From: Cordilura impudica
Taxonomy: Eukaryota > Arthropoda > Insecta > Diptera > Scathophagidae
Direction of reading: 5' to 3'
Length of the DNA: 64,000 nucleotides
NCBI GenBank assembly: GCA_963682025.1
Contig: OY821520.1
Location: forward strand, 136,160,738 to 136,224,737
Shown here: piece by piece, positions 34,950-47,444 of the stretch
Position numbering within the stretch: position 1 is the stretch's first letter
How the letters are laid out: every line of letters begins with the position of its first letter
The notes under the pieces: generated by a model
Told to the model about the DNA's origin: nothing
Databases searched by the model: none
Seen by the model: the letters and a program-made list of their open reading frames with translations, nothing else
Translations under genes and position numbers: made by a program

Positions 34950-36300
34950 TCGCAATTCGATTGGCAATAAATTCTGTGGCCACAATGAATCGGTTTTCTG
35001 TGTGTATGTATTCATAAAATTAAAAATATTGATGCTCATATTGCACATAAGAGGTCTCTTCTTGGGAATCGATTTCAACAAAAAACCTGACATATATCCA
35101 AACTAAATCATTGATTATTATGTGTACGTTTTGAGTCAGATTTAAACGCGCTAGAATTTTAGTGTTTTGTTTAATAATACAAGATTATACAAATGACATT
35201 GCATGCCTTTTGTTCTGTGGAATGGACCATGCAAAATCTTTTAGATGATGTCCAATTTCTATATGGTGTCTTTGCATCAAGTGTGAAAAATCTTCAAAAA
35301 AAAAACGGCCGTTTTTTGTAATTTTGTACACCCTAAATATTAGATTTGACACCCAAAAAGAAAACCCTCTAGTCACTTACCTAATTTATGTGACTGCCTC
35401 CTATAAGACCTTCCTTATAATTCCCATTTACATACGAATCGTGTTAAAGGAATAAATTTTATATTAGTACAGAAAATCTAATTTAGATACCTTCATTTGG
35501 TATCAAATTCCAAATAAAAAGTTCAATAGTTACTTTCGTTATTTTTTTTTCTTTGTATTAAAACTTAATTGTCTCTCTTTTGGTTATTTCAACCTTTACC
35601 TCATTAAAGGCAACCCTTTCTAAAATGTTTTAATTAAAAAAAGTAAAGATTAAAACGCGTGTTAAACTCATAAAATACTATGGAAGGCATACGTACATAT
35701 GATGTACATTAAAAAATAATGGAACAGCAATGCTGGGAATAGGGCCAAGGTTAAAACAAGCTGACAAAACAAACATTTCAGTACAAGGCTAACAAACATC
35801 AACCTAGAAACAAAGGAACAGCAAAGACCATGAATGGCAGCATGAGCAAAAACAATTAAATTTAAATTATGAAAAAACATAAATCTAACTGGAGCTATAT
35901 AAACTACAAGTGTATATAAAATTAAATGTTAATGAAAATGAAAAAAAAAAAAACTTACCGCTGTCATTATTAAAATATCAAAATGGTTTTTGGTTACTGT
36001 ACAATTAAACGACATAAGAGGAATAATTTCCGTTTCCTATTTTAATAAATTAGTTGCTTTGTATAGTTAGACGATGGGGGACAACGGTGACTTTGAGTTA
36101 ACATTCGTTATATTTGTTTTGAGCTTAATGTTTTGGCACAAAAATATCTATAAACATTTCCACAAAATATTTAAATATGAAAATTAAGGTTTGTCGAAAT
36201 ATTCAACAGGTAAATTACCTTCAGTGTCTTCGTTTATTCTCTGTCTTCCTTTTTTGTTGATTTTTTTTTTATTGTTATGTTCAAACATGTTCAACAATTA
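34950..36300. other. AT-rich sequence downstream of the last recognised exon
   Basis: No gene recognised. For the minus-strand gene ending at 36303, an AATAAA (36238-36233 on the minus strand) lies about 65 bases past the stop and could serve as a polyadenylation signal. Confidence 0.4.
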
Positions 36301-36302
36301 AT

Positions 36303-36486
36303 TTATGTTTGAACGGGTACATTGCTTTCAGTTTCTTTCAGTATGGGTGCCTGCCAAACACCACTGCCCGAACGCGTCTTACGGCCTTGTGCAATACCAT
36401 CCATTATGTCCAGTTGTAAATTATGTATGCTGCCACGATGCTCAGTCAGAGGTGGACCTGCAATGCCGCTACCTCTGCGGCTGCCA
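36303..36486 (-). CDS. Second coding exon of the Ser/Arg-rich host gene
   Basis: A pyrimidine-rich acceptor (TTTCTCTCTTGTAG, AG at 36488-36487) precedes an open frame that continues the phase of the exon at 57368. The junction codon is AG|T, Ser158. It reads GSRRGSGIAGPPLTEHRGSI, then HNLQLDIMDGIAQGRKTRSG and SGVWQAPILKETESN, to TAA 36305-36303. Base composition is far less AT-rich than the surroundings, and codon use is balanced. An alternative donor (C|GTAAGA, after GIAQG) would skip the last residues and extend the gene further left, so the C-terminus may be isoform-specific. Function is not recognised. The peptide adds another R-R-x-S site (Ser164) to the five in the first exon. Confidence 0.72.
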
Positions 36487-37321
36487 CTACAAGAGAGAAA
36501 GTAAAATTAAAAATCAGAAAACCTATTAACAAAATTTATTATAGCTTAAAAAAGGTTACAAATTTACGATGTGTAAAACAGTAAAATTGCAAAAATGAGT
36601 AATTTAATTATGAAAACAATTTATTGCACAGAGTTATTTTTTAAGTAAGTCAAGTTTTAAAGATACTGAACAATGGCTACCAATTGTCAAGCGAATAGCA
36701 TAATCAACTTAGTCGTTCTTCGAACTGCATTTACGTTTGTAATTTAGTATTTATTTTACCGTGTTGTTTGACTATAGAATGTCATATTTAATGAACTTTA
36801 TAGATTTATTGATTTCTCTTTAAAAAACTATTCTAATTAAAAGTAAAATAATATGCTTTCTAAATTCATGAATATCTAAGTACTAAAATTAATTTTAAAA
36901 TGTTTTTCTTTGTAAATAGTCTGTAAGGATTAATTCCATAGACCAATATACAAATAAATAAAATAAAATAAATAAATAAATGATTTCATTTATGAAATTG
37001 CAAAACAAAATTCAATTCAGATTCGCATATGGTTGCTGTCATCTAGAAAATAGCCAACGTGTATTTAGAAGATATAAGTTAAAGCAATTTCAATAATATA
37101 ACGTCTAGTCCTTCCTCCACTTAATTTCCTTAACCCATGGCAGGATATGCCTGTTATTGCGCTCAACGCTTTGACGACAGCAGGAAAATATGCTTGCCCA
37201 AAGGTTTTTGGCACTTGTAGTTAACCTGGTAAGAAATACGTAAGATACAACTTAATGTGATTTGTAGAAGAGGGTTTGGTCAAAAAAAAAATATAATGGA
37301 GAATAATCAAAACTGATAAAT

Positions 37322-38106
37322 AACAAGTAAAGAAATAATAGTCGGTCTAAACCGACTATACGATACCCCATACCATGCGTTTAGAGACCCTATCTCTCAG
37401 GCCCAACTAACTGGATATAGAAAATAAGCATAAACCAAATTTGAGTGGGATTTTTATTAATTTTTTCAGCTGCAGATATGAAAAAGTTCATATCAGATAC
37501 TATATCTATATGGGGACTAGGCCCAAAAATGGACCGATGGTAAAGTCTCTTGTATTTTGCAAAAATATATACAAACAAAATTTGAGAAGAATTAGTGCAA
37601 TATTTTTGTTTTTTGATAGATTTAAGTGAAGATCGGGAAGCAGCTCTATATGGGGCCTATGACTAAGAGTTGTCCAATAGGAATCACTTTTGGACTACTG
37701 ATTAATGGATGTAATATATATATATACAAACCCAATTTGACTAAGATTTGTATGATAATTTGGATCTTATGGCAATATATGTTGATTTCATAGGGGTCAT
37801 TTGTATGGGGGCTAGGTCTGGACATGGACCGATTCTCACCAATTTCAATAGCGTTCATGCCATAGCCGATGAACGATTAAATACCAAATTTCATCAAAAT
37901 ATATTCATATTTGCGACCTGCAGTTTGTATAAAAGCTTTACATGGACACACAGACGGACGGACGGACATCGTTAAATCGAATCAGATAGTGATTCTGATT
38001 CGAGCGGTATAATTTAAGATGGGTCTAGGTCAAATATTTTTGGTTGTTACAAACAGCAGCACAAAGTCATTATACCCAAACCACATAGTGGTATAGGGTA
38101 TAAAAA
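37322..38106 (-). mobile_element. HINE-like repeat family R, copy R3
   Basis: AACAAGTAA...AGTCGGTCTAAACCGACT at the left, and 'cacatagtggtatagggtata' at the right, which is the element's 5' end inverted. It lies 28 bp before the Transib C/D left terminus. Non-coding. Confidence 0.8.
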
Positions 38107-40589
38107 GTGGTCTATTTTTAAGAGCTAACCATGGCACAGTGGTTTCCCTTATATGGAAAAGCGGTCAAAACTCTATACCTCCAAAACTAAAAATGCTAGG
38201 GTCTTAAAGTTTGCAAATTTTTAGGAAAAAATATTAACAACTGTAGCCATAGTAGCCATTTGATCTTTGAAATGTTATTTGACTTATAGATTTGTTTTAT
38301 GAATTTCTGAAATGAAGTATTTCAATTCGAAATATACACTAAAAAAAAATAAATTAAAAAGTTATACAAAGTTATAAAATTAAATTAAGGTGTTATTAAG
38401 TAATATCTCTTAAATATATTTACGTTGATCCCTGACTCACTGACTGACTGGCTGAATCTGTAACGCTGAAATAATACACACACATCACACCCTACAAAGC
38501 TATGCGAATTATACAAACAAAATTAAATCTTTCTCAGTTTATACAAACCCACACAAAATTTTCTCTCTTCTTTGTTACCGACCAGTACTGCTAATAAAAT
38601 CTTCTGAAAATCGACAATTTTGGAAACTAAATCGCCAAAATCGTCACTTTTAAAACAAGAAATATTCAAGAGTATTTTACCGCTTATAAAACTCGAAAAA
38701 TATTACAAAAGGAAACAATAAAATTTATTTATATCATTCATATTACGAATATTATTAAAGCATTGGTTATTTCTACATATCAAAATGTATTAGTGATGAA
38801 ATTTCAACGAAAAAATTTAACACAGCAATCAACAAAATAATTTTGATTTTTTAGGTTTAAAGTATCGCCGTATTTCCGTTTTGAAATGACTTGACCCAGA
38901 ATTAAATCTATACATATTTTGTAATTTACATTTACACTAGACAACAACTGTCAATTTTCGATAAACAACCCATTAATTGTTAGCCCTAGAAATCGTAATT
39001 TGTATTCTACCGAAAATTTTAAATCTTCAATCATCATTTTAACAAATTTAACAAACCATTTTAACAAAAATCGTCGAAATTACAATAAGTTGCCAAAATT
39101 GGCAGCACTGCTAACGACAATAGCACTACATATGCAGATTTCGTGTTACATATGGAATAAGTTGAACGAAAAAATGAATAAAAAAAACTAATATCTATTC
39201 AAATTCTTCTTTAAATTCCCTTTGGTGGTCAATGAAAAAATTCTGCAAAAAACAAATGAATAAAATTTTAAACATTTTTATTTTTCTCATTTAACGTCGC
39301 CCGATATATACTTCTTTTATCAAACTAAACTTTTCCGTTTGTCTGTTTTTCATCTCTCGCTCAGGTTCTCTGATGGCCAGCACTTTCCAAAGAGTATGCC
39401 TTTTTTGATAAATATTTAAGAAAAATGAGATCTTCAATGTGAATTTTGTTGTTGTCCAACGTATGATTTCGTTTAAAGCTCTGTATTGAAAAGCACTTGA
39501 CAATATAGTGCAATATTAGGTTTAAAATTTAAATTATTCTTACTTTGCATAATTAAATTACATTGTAATTCCAGAAGAGAGGTGGGAAATAATTTTTTTT
39601 CACTCATAATATTAATTTTTGCAAAATTTGCTTTAAAAAATTTAGACAAACATAAATTTCGTAAATATTTAAGATTTTAATTTGAATAATTTATTGGAAA
39701 AGGCGATTTGGAATAATAAGTTTTCTCTTTTGAAGTAAAACTAATACCTACGCCCTTATTTTTTTTTTTTTTTGATTTATAGATAACTTTGCAAAAAATG
39801 TTGTTCTCTTTTTTCAGTTTACATGTATGATGAAATAAATATGAAATATTTTTTCTATTTTGTGTAGTTGTATTGGTGTTTGCACTTCCTTAAGGGATGG
39901 TAGGTCTTAATACCTTTTTTAGCATTTCTCTTTCTGAATGCACAACATGTCGAGAGTGTTGTGTCAAAATTTTAAGTAAATCAGAGCAAAATTTAAGAAG
40001 ATACAGCATTTCCAGCGACCGGCCTCATACGGTATATAGTATATAAATCAGTTTTTAAATAACTTTAAACCGATTTTCTCGCAAATAAATGTTCGAAGTC
40101 CGTGAACATCATATTTTAGACACTATATCTACACATAAATCATCAGGTAACCACAAAAGTTTTTTTAATTCCATTTTTAACAACAAATTCCCGAAATTGT
40201 ATAGCAAAAACCGTTTTTCACTGCAAATTCTGCAAAAAAAAAATTGAAAAAAGTCTTCGTCACTACTTCAGGAAATATGTCAGCTTTTAAACGCATTTCG
40301 ATTTTTTTGATCCGGTAACGAGTTATGATATTCACCGCAAAACAACAACGCCTCCCGAGATTCGCTGTCACTGACTTATTTATTAAAATTTTTAATTGAA
40401 ATTTTTTTGAAAGATTCCTCAAATGTTATGCTATAACGCAAATAATCCAACATTATTCAAGTCTTCAAAAAGAATTATGAAAATACTTTTTTAACTTTTA
40501 AAACCTTACCCCCGTTTAAGAAACTTTTAGGAACCTTGCTCTAAAACGTTTTTTATTTCTATGCTATTCTATTTTTTCTACAATAAAAT

Positions 40590-40690
40590 GGAGTTCGGTT
40601 ATATCGAACTCGGCGGGGCCGGCCAAATTATTCGTTACAGACTAAGTTCGTTATAACCGTAGAATTTTTTTGTTTTGTCCGAAAGGTTTA
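40590..40690. repeat. Possible pogo-like terminal fragment
   Basis: Contains 'gagttcggttatatcgaact' and 'aagttcgttataaccg', inverted relative to each other, around a GC-rich 'cggcggggccggcc'. GTTCGTTATAACCG-type repeats are common in pogo-like MITEs. Only a short stretch, so the call is tentative. Confidence 0.35.
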
Positions 40691-41950
40691 AAAAATTCTT
40701 TAGCTGAATAAGTTTATTTATTTTGATGCATTTTAAAAAGTTATAAAACATAAATTAAATTATTAAAAAAGATACATATTAATAGTTTGCCTTAATAAGA
40801 CTAAAATTACCGAGTTTCTATCAAAATAAAGTATTTTTTAAAATCATATAATATGAAAAACTCCTTATGTATAGAAGCAGAAAGTACAAAGCAAAGGTTG
40901 GCTACTGGCAAACATTTACGAAAATATACATAAAAGGACCTTTTACAAAACTTCATTTGAAAATCGAAGTGTCTGTTTCGTATCTTTTACAACTGTTTTT
41001 CGATTTTTTTTTTTTTAAGAAATTTTATAAATATTAAAATTATTTTTTTTTAAATATATAATATATAGGAAAATTTTGAAATGGAAAAAAAAATTGTTTG
41101 TTAAAGTCAAAATAAACGGGCGCCTAGGCGCCACACAATCAACTGGTATATCAAATATTAAGCAAATTTAAAACTCCTTGACTTAAACTACTTGTTTTCT
41201 TTGTTGGTAAGTTTCGGGCTCGAGAAATTAATGGATCTGAACATAAAAACAGCCTATTTAAAAGATCTGTATTTGTAGCAATGCGGGATATTTTTCGTGT
41301 ATGTTGCAATCTAAACTGTTTTATATCCTTATTTTTTGCTTCAGCTACTTCCTCCGATAATTTCCATATTGACCCTAACGCATGCTGGATCACCTCAGCT
41401 CCATGGGTCAGAATTTTGTGTACCGATGGAGGGAGGTAGCACCAGGGATATTCCTCAACAAGTTTTCTGGCTGTCTCTACAGCATATTCCTCAAACGTTT
41501 CGGCATCATTTTCAAATCCAGAATTTATAGCTTGGAGAATTGTGGCACTTCTTTGCAAAATCTCCTTATCGATTCCTGTTATTTTTGATGAAAGCTCAAC
41601 ATTTTGAAAAAATCTCCGCGCTGTGTTGCCATCGTTCGAGTTTCCGCAACCACCAGCTTTTGGCCTAAACCATTTCGTTGTTGAATAAATTATTTTCTCT
41701 TCAAAACTCTTGACTTTTCGTTCTTACTGGTTTTCCATTTTTTTAGCTCTAATATTTATGATAAGTGAATGAAGTACTCAAAAAATCGTATGTTGGCATG
41801 TAATGGTGACAGTCCGTATTCGTACCGAGTTTCATCTGCTTTTTTCTCGGGGCATTTTTCAGTGTCATTCATTTCTATAGACAAGGCACCACACATCTGG
41901 CATTTTGCAGATGAAGTTTCCGTTAGAGCGTTACAAACTTTGTCGTCAAC

Positions 41951-44769
41951 CACTATGGGTAATTTGACCCATTTTTGTGACGAAAAGTCTTTTGTTGCAG
42001 TTTTAAGCAAAAAAATTTTTTTGTTACAATTTGATAAAAAAATAATCTTAAACTAAATGACTGTGTACTATCTTTTTCTAAAAATCGAGTAACAGCTGAT
42101 TACCACGTCGTCGAAGTTATTGCTTACGAGCAACGCGTTACAGGCAGCCTATGCAGTGGTATTTAATGCGAATTTTTAATCTGTTCTAAAAACGTTAAAC
42201 AAAACATAATAATACAATTTAAATATGGAAAATACAGGTTAGTCGACAGATTTGAGTTTATTTTTTGATTTAGTGCGAAAAACTCATTATTGTGACTTAA
42301 CCTCAAATAAAAATTTTTTTCATAAACATGCGGTTTGGATAAGCTTTATAAATGTTGGCCATATTTTGACTACCAGGGACATGTTAAGTGGACCATATTG
42401 AGCTTATTTCATTAATTTCACGTTGCGATTTTTGGCGTTTTTTGAGTTATGTCGTTTTTTCGTAGGCGACCTTCGTTTGTAGCAACCTTGCGAAAGTTTG
42501 GATTGATGTAAAATGCAAAGAGGAGAAGATGCTGCATTCACTTTTGGAATTGGCCAAGTTGGAAATATAAATATTTTGAATGAGGAAGACTCATCTCTGA
42601 AAGAGACAGTCCGAACTTTTTGTAAAAATTTGGCTGAGAGATGGAACAAGTCCCACAGGAAGACAAAACGCTCACTGGCTAAGAATTGATTTTATTTTGG
42701 CGACTAAGATTACCCCTTCGAAATGATTAGTAGGGCGTCCAAAAATAAAGTGTGTGGATAAATCCGAACGCGCAAAGAATAGAGAAGCAAAGGACCTTTC
42801 AAAGAAAGTAGACAATAAAATGGAATTGCTAGTTCGTGCAGCTTCGATATCGGTTCGAATTCAACATTAAGCAGATATGACAGTGGTTCTTAGACAGACA
42901 ATTGCTAGTCCAACAAGAGCTTGCAAGATAATACAATTAGCGCAACTGTTGATAATCAGCCAATTCACTGAACTGCAAATGAAGCACTCGCATTTTTGTT
43001 AGAAAACAATTTGACAAAAGAACAGTACTTGAGTACAAGAAGGGAAAGTAAAATTCGAAATGCTGACATATATCCACTTTATAACGAGGTCACCAATTCT
43101 AAGAAAAGTTGCATACCAGTTGGTATTGAAGTCAATGTGAGGCAGGCAAATGTTTCCCTTCAATCATTGTTAACGCACATTGCAAATAGAATTGTTACAA
43201 TGCAGAAGAAAGTCATAGTCTCATTAATGACAGAAAATATTAATTTTGTAAATGCTGATCTGATTGTTAGCTATAGATTTGATGGCAGCACTGGGCATTC
43301 CTCTTATAAGCAGAAATTTCAGGCAGCATCCACATTCGATGATTCTGATTATTCCTTGTTTGCAACAACAATAACTCCTTTAAGACTTGTGGATTCGGTC
43401 GGTAGACCACTTTGGAATAACCGCACACCTCAGTCCATAAGGTTTTGTCGTCCCATAAAACTGGAGTTTTGTAAAGAAACATAAGAGAAAAGTTTGCTTG
43501 AGGACAATGATTTAAAACAACAGATAATTGGCTTAAATAGTTTAAAAATAGTTATCGATGTTGGAAAAATCAGTGAAATATACTTTAAACTATTTCCTAC
43601 GTTGATTGAGGGTAGAGTGTTAAACGTTTTAACAAATACAAAATCTAGTCAATCGTGTCCTATTTGCAAGGCAACTCCAAAGGATTTTATGAGCACTACA
43701 GACTTCAAAAGCCAAAAATTTCTTGCAAAAAAAGATACTCTAAAGTATGGTATAAGTCCTTTGCATTGTTGGATAAGATTCTTTGAATTCGTTTTGCATG
43801 CTGGGTACGAGAGCAGTATTTAAAAAAAATGGCAAATTCGAACTGATGACGATTGCAAAACTCCTTCTGAAAGAAAAGCTTGTACAATAATTATTTTGGT
43901 CGAAAATGAGCCTTAAACTTGACCACCCAAAAACGGGTGGATTTGGAAACACCAATGATGGCAATACAGCCCATAGAGCCTCTGCTGACCAATCCATCTT
44001 TTCGGAAATAATTGATATTGATGTTGAGCTGATGTATTCCCTTAAAATTATACTCATTACTATTTGCTGTCAATTCCCATTGAATACCCAAAAATTTCAA
44101 GCTTTTTGCCACAATACCGCCCAAATGATACAAATCAAATACCCTTGGCTCCCAATGACGGCGACCGTTCACAAGGTATTGATTCATTCAAGAGAAATTG
44201 TTGAAAATACCTTACTGTCGGTAGGTAGTTTCGGCGAAGATGCTGCTGAGTCGCGGAACAAATTATACAAGTCAGATTGACTACATCATGCCCGCAAGAA
44301 CAGCCGTACAAACAATTTCTCTGCTGTTTTTACAGGGCTATGGACATGTCTGATCCAGTTATTTCGTCAATATGTTTAGATATTCAAATGCAGCAGAGAA
44401 GACGCGCGCAACTGCCACAAGAGGTTCTAGATATGCTGTGTGTTTCAGAAGTATCTGTGCAGTTGAATGGCAGTATTGGCAAATGCGAGACAGGAGACAG
44501 GATTAGGCGATATTTTTAAAACTGAATTTAATCGATTAATTTAGATAGCGAAATGTAAAATAAAACTGAAAACAAAATACATATGTATATTCAAAATCCA
44601 AAAACATAAAAAATTGGCAAAAGTGGGTTAAAAATTTATAAATTTCAAAATCTTTTTAATTTAAACTTTTCTCATAGCTCTACATAAACACAAAAAAAAA
44701 TTTCAAAAATCTTTTCAGTTTAATTGTTATTAATTTTTGTCACAAAAATGGGTCAAACTACCCATAGTG
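41951..44769 (+). mobile_element. Transib element B, nested inside Transib C/D
   Basis: Left end CACTATGGGTAATTTGACCC at 41951; right end inverse, ...GGGTCAAACTACCCATAGTG, at 44769. The ~29-bp repeat matches with one or two changes. CACTATG is the other common Transib terminus. The host frame reads ...GTGACCATGG| on one side and |GTTGACGAC on the other (minus strand), so removal restores the copy C/D coding sequence at the Val codon just before its second catalytic Asp. A 5-bp TSD is not evident; at most one base is duplicated. Confidence 0.82.
42513..44519 (+). pseudogene. Transib transposase (copy B), broken
   Basis: Plus strand. A short first exon may lie at 42225 (ATGGAAAATACAG|GTTAGT). 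The N-terminal region reads GIGQVGNINILNEEDSS then TVRTFCKNLAERWNKSHRK (42550-42660). Then EALAFLLENNLTKEQYL (near 42980), the first catalytic Asp in YRFDGSTGHSSYKQKF (near 43270) and IRFCRPIKLEF follow. The second-site block reads LFPTLIEGRVLNVL followed by CPICK (near 43590-43670), where Glu replaces the Asp seen in copies A and C/D. Later blocks are GISPLHCWIRFFEFVLHAGY, KTGGFGNTNDGNTAHR, KYPWLPMTATVHKVLIHSRE and FGEDAAESRNKLYK. A frameshift near 44270 leads into a remnant around 44277-44519. Several stops and frameshifts make it inactive. Confidence 0.85.
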
Positions 44770-44803
44770 CCATGGTCACTTTTATGTCACGCTTTATACG
44801 TAT

Positions 44804-45589
44804 TTTTATACCCTATATCACTATGTGGTTTGGGTATAACGACTTTGTGCTGCTGTTTGTAACTACCAAAAATATTTGACCTAGACCCATCTTTTATTAT
44901 ACCGATCGAATCAGAATCACTAGCTGAATCGATTTAACGATGTCCGTCCGTCCGTCCGTCTGTGTGTCCATGTAAACCTTGTAATCAAACTGCAGGTCGC
45001 AAATATAAATATATTTTGATGGAATTTGGTATATAAGCTTTTATCATAGGATGAACGCTATTGAAAATGGTCAGAATCGGTCCATGTTCAGACCTAGCCC
45101 CCATACAAATGGCCCCTATGAAACCGACATAAAGATCCAAATTGTCATATAGATCTTACTCAAATTGGGTTTGTATGTGTTTATTACAGCCATTAATGAG
45201 TAGTCCAAAAATGATCCCTATGGGACAACTCTTAGTCATAGGCCCCATATAGAGCTGTTTCCCGATCGTCACTTAAATCTATCAAAAATGAAAAATATTG
45301 CACTGATTCTTCTCAAAATTTTGTGTGTATATATTTTTGCAAAATACAAGACACTTTGCCAAACATAGTCAGGATCGATCCATTTTTGGGCCTAGCCCCA
45401 TATAGATATAGAATCCGATATGACCTTTTTCATATCTGCAGCTGAAAAAAATAATAAAAATCCCACTCAGATTTGGTTTCTGCTTATTTTCTATGTCCAG
45501 TTAGTTGGGCCTATGAGATAGGGTCTCTAAACGCATGGAATTGGGTATCATATAGTCGGTCTAGACCGACTATAATTTTCCTACTTGTT
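44804..45589 (+). mobile_element. HINE-like repeat family R, copy R4
   Basis: From TTTTTATACCCTATATCACTATG to AGTCGGTCTAGACCGACT and CTACTTGTT, with a CCGTCCGTCC tract near 44943. Inserted in the Transib C/D transposase gene, with loss of adjacent coding sequence. Confidence 0.85.
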
Positions 45590-47122
45590 TGTTTTTTTTT
45601 TATTTATTTCGGTGGGAGATTAAAATAACGTTCCTCATTTTGACACTGATGAGAAGTTTCTTTTTTGAATTGAAACCTCAAAGGCCTGCAATATCGAGTG
45701 GATGACGGGCGCGGGTTTTTCCATATTAAAGTTTTGTTTTCCGTGACAAGCTGAAGCGGAACATAGGATGTCACAAAGAGGGAACTGTCATCCATAAGCC
45801 TATTCGACGATTTCTGCTTGAATTGGCTATGACCAGAACTGCCACCGAATCCCCATTTTCCAATCAGTGTTAAATGTTTTTCTCCTGGGCCTAATGCTTC
45901 ATTTAGATCTTAGTCTTGCAGTTGCACAATTCGATTAGTCGTATGATCAAAAAGAGCTTATAGATCTACCTTTGCATTCGAATCTGTAACTGTAATGTTT
46001 TCTGTAATGTTAAGTTCTGTCGCTTAGTAAGTTTTGTTTCAACGAAAAGAGCCTAAACCTCGTAATCTTCCACATTGTACGTCATGGAAAAATTGCATTT
46101 TTGTAAAACTTCTGTTGAATTATTTTCACCTTGCGTTATTTTAGACATTTTACACCTCTTTGTTCTTTCTGAAGACTTAAAAAATTCCTTAGTAGGACGA
46201 CCATGCTTTTGACTAGGTGCAGGTACTTCTTTTTCGAGGGATTTTGCTTCTAGCTGAATAATTTCAAGACTTTCAACCATTTTTTATGCTCCTAAAAAAT
46301 AATTAATTTGCTCGATGATTTCTCTTCCAAAGCTTACCAATCCTTTTACAAAGGCTTTTTCAAACTTTTATTAAATTGCCCAGGTCGAATTTTATTTTAT
46401 TAGCTTTCAATTTTTCCTCCATAATTTGAAATATTTTTTTTCTTTCGAATGATAATTACCAGCTGTGGAACTCCAAATATCAGGCACATACATTCCAGAA
46501 AATTGGCACTGACAGAATAAACATTCTTCTTTAATTTCCATATGGATATTTTCGAAACTTTTAACACTATCGCGAAAGCAATTAATTATAGGAATTAAAA
46601 TTTGACATTTGTTTTGACACTTTTCATTTCTAACAAAAATTTTTCTCTTTCTTCATAACTGTAAGTCAAATACCATAAAACTGCAATATAAAATTTAAAA
46701 TAACAACAATTTAAAAAAAAATTAGTTCTCTTTACTCATATTCTTAAAAAGAGAAAAAAACAAAATGCGATTTTACATTATTTTTCATCAGGTGACTATG
46801 TAAATCACATCATTATGCGAAAATAAAAAAAAAACCGCGGCCAGAATATTTTTTAATTTAAAGAGGTGTAAAAATCTACAATTGGAAGTATAATAAGTAA
46901 AAGTCTACGTGAAAAAGTAGTTTTTAAAAAACGTGTGTTTTGAAAATTTCAAAAAAATGTTATTCAGAGATTTTTTAATGGGCTTATATTTTTTCATTTG
47001 GTAGAAATAAGTTAAAATTTAATGTTTGTAGGGTTATTGGAGATTTCTGCCACAATATCGCGAATAACTTTTTAGATAAACTTAAGTTTTCATTTAGGAC
47101 TATGAAACCACAATATATGAAA

Positions 47123-47444
47123 TCTATAATATTAATAGGCTGGGCGATTTCTTGTGACCGATGTTTTGTTCTACCGTTTTATCAGATTTACAGATTTTTA
47201 AATTTTTCCCTTTATTTTGAATAAATTGCATTTAAAGTTGCTACTAACACATACACAAAATTATGCAATGCTATGTATGTGTTTATTAAACTTGCTAATG
47301 TGTTTGTAATAAAAATGAGTTTGTTTTTTGTGTTGGTTTGCGAATTGGTTTTAATTGATTAGCATACCTTTAAGGTCTTTATGTAATGAAAAAATAAAAT
47401 TTCCTAGAATTTGCACTCGAATTTCGAGGGCTGGAATCTGCTAG
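47123..47444 (+). mobile_element. Non-autonomous Helitron H3
   Basis: Starts TCTATAATATTAATAGGCTG after an A and ends CTGCTAG before a T. The 3' hairpin CTCGA-ATT-TCGAG lies at 47417-47429. Inserted in the right part of Transib C/D. The most similar copy is H2 (24256). Confidence 0.87.

Larger units (their letters stand above)
41151..46640 (-). pseudogene. Transib transposase (copy C/D), split and mutated
   Basis: Minus strand. A Cys-rich N-terminal piece near 46640-46460 (CLFCQCQFSGMYVPD) ends at a plausible donor GTAATT. The MVESLEIIQLEAKSL region (46280-46053) follows. The core at 45880-45604 includes GFGGSSGHSQFKQK and SSTRYCRPLRFQF. R4 sits next, then IKRDIKVTMV (44805-44770). Transib B is inserted there, and the frame resumes as VDDKVCNALTETSS at 41950 with the second Asp retained. 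GNSNDGNTARRFF follows near 41630, then PPSVHKILTHGAEVIQHAL and SEEVAEAKNKDIKQFRLQHT before the end at 41151. The residue aligned with the first catalytic Asp (DGSSG in copy A) is Gly here (GGT for GAT). About 40 residues between CRPLRFQF and IKRD are missing at the R4 site. Confidence 0.87.

Noticed and set aside
35668..35880. Minus-strand open frame of 70 codons
   Set aside because: No domain, no splice or regulatory context, and a composition like the surrounding AT-rich sequence.
37080..37245. Less AT-rich patch with short frames on both strands
   Set aside because: Candidate peptides (for example a minus-strand TFGQAYFPAVVKALSAITG) show no recognisable family and no splice sites that fit the neighbouring host exons. 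Left unassigned.
37748..37975. Open frame beginning MYDNLDLMAIYVDFIGV
   Set aside because: Similar frames occur in many family R copies (for example 63131-63391, 48731-48970, 62306-62503). They follow the repeat consensus, end in the CCGTCC minisatellite and show no selection for coding.
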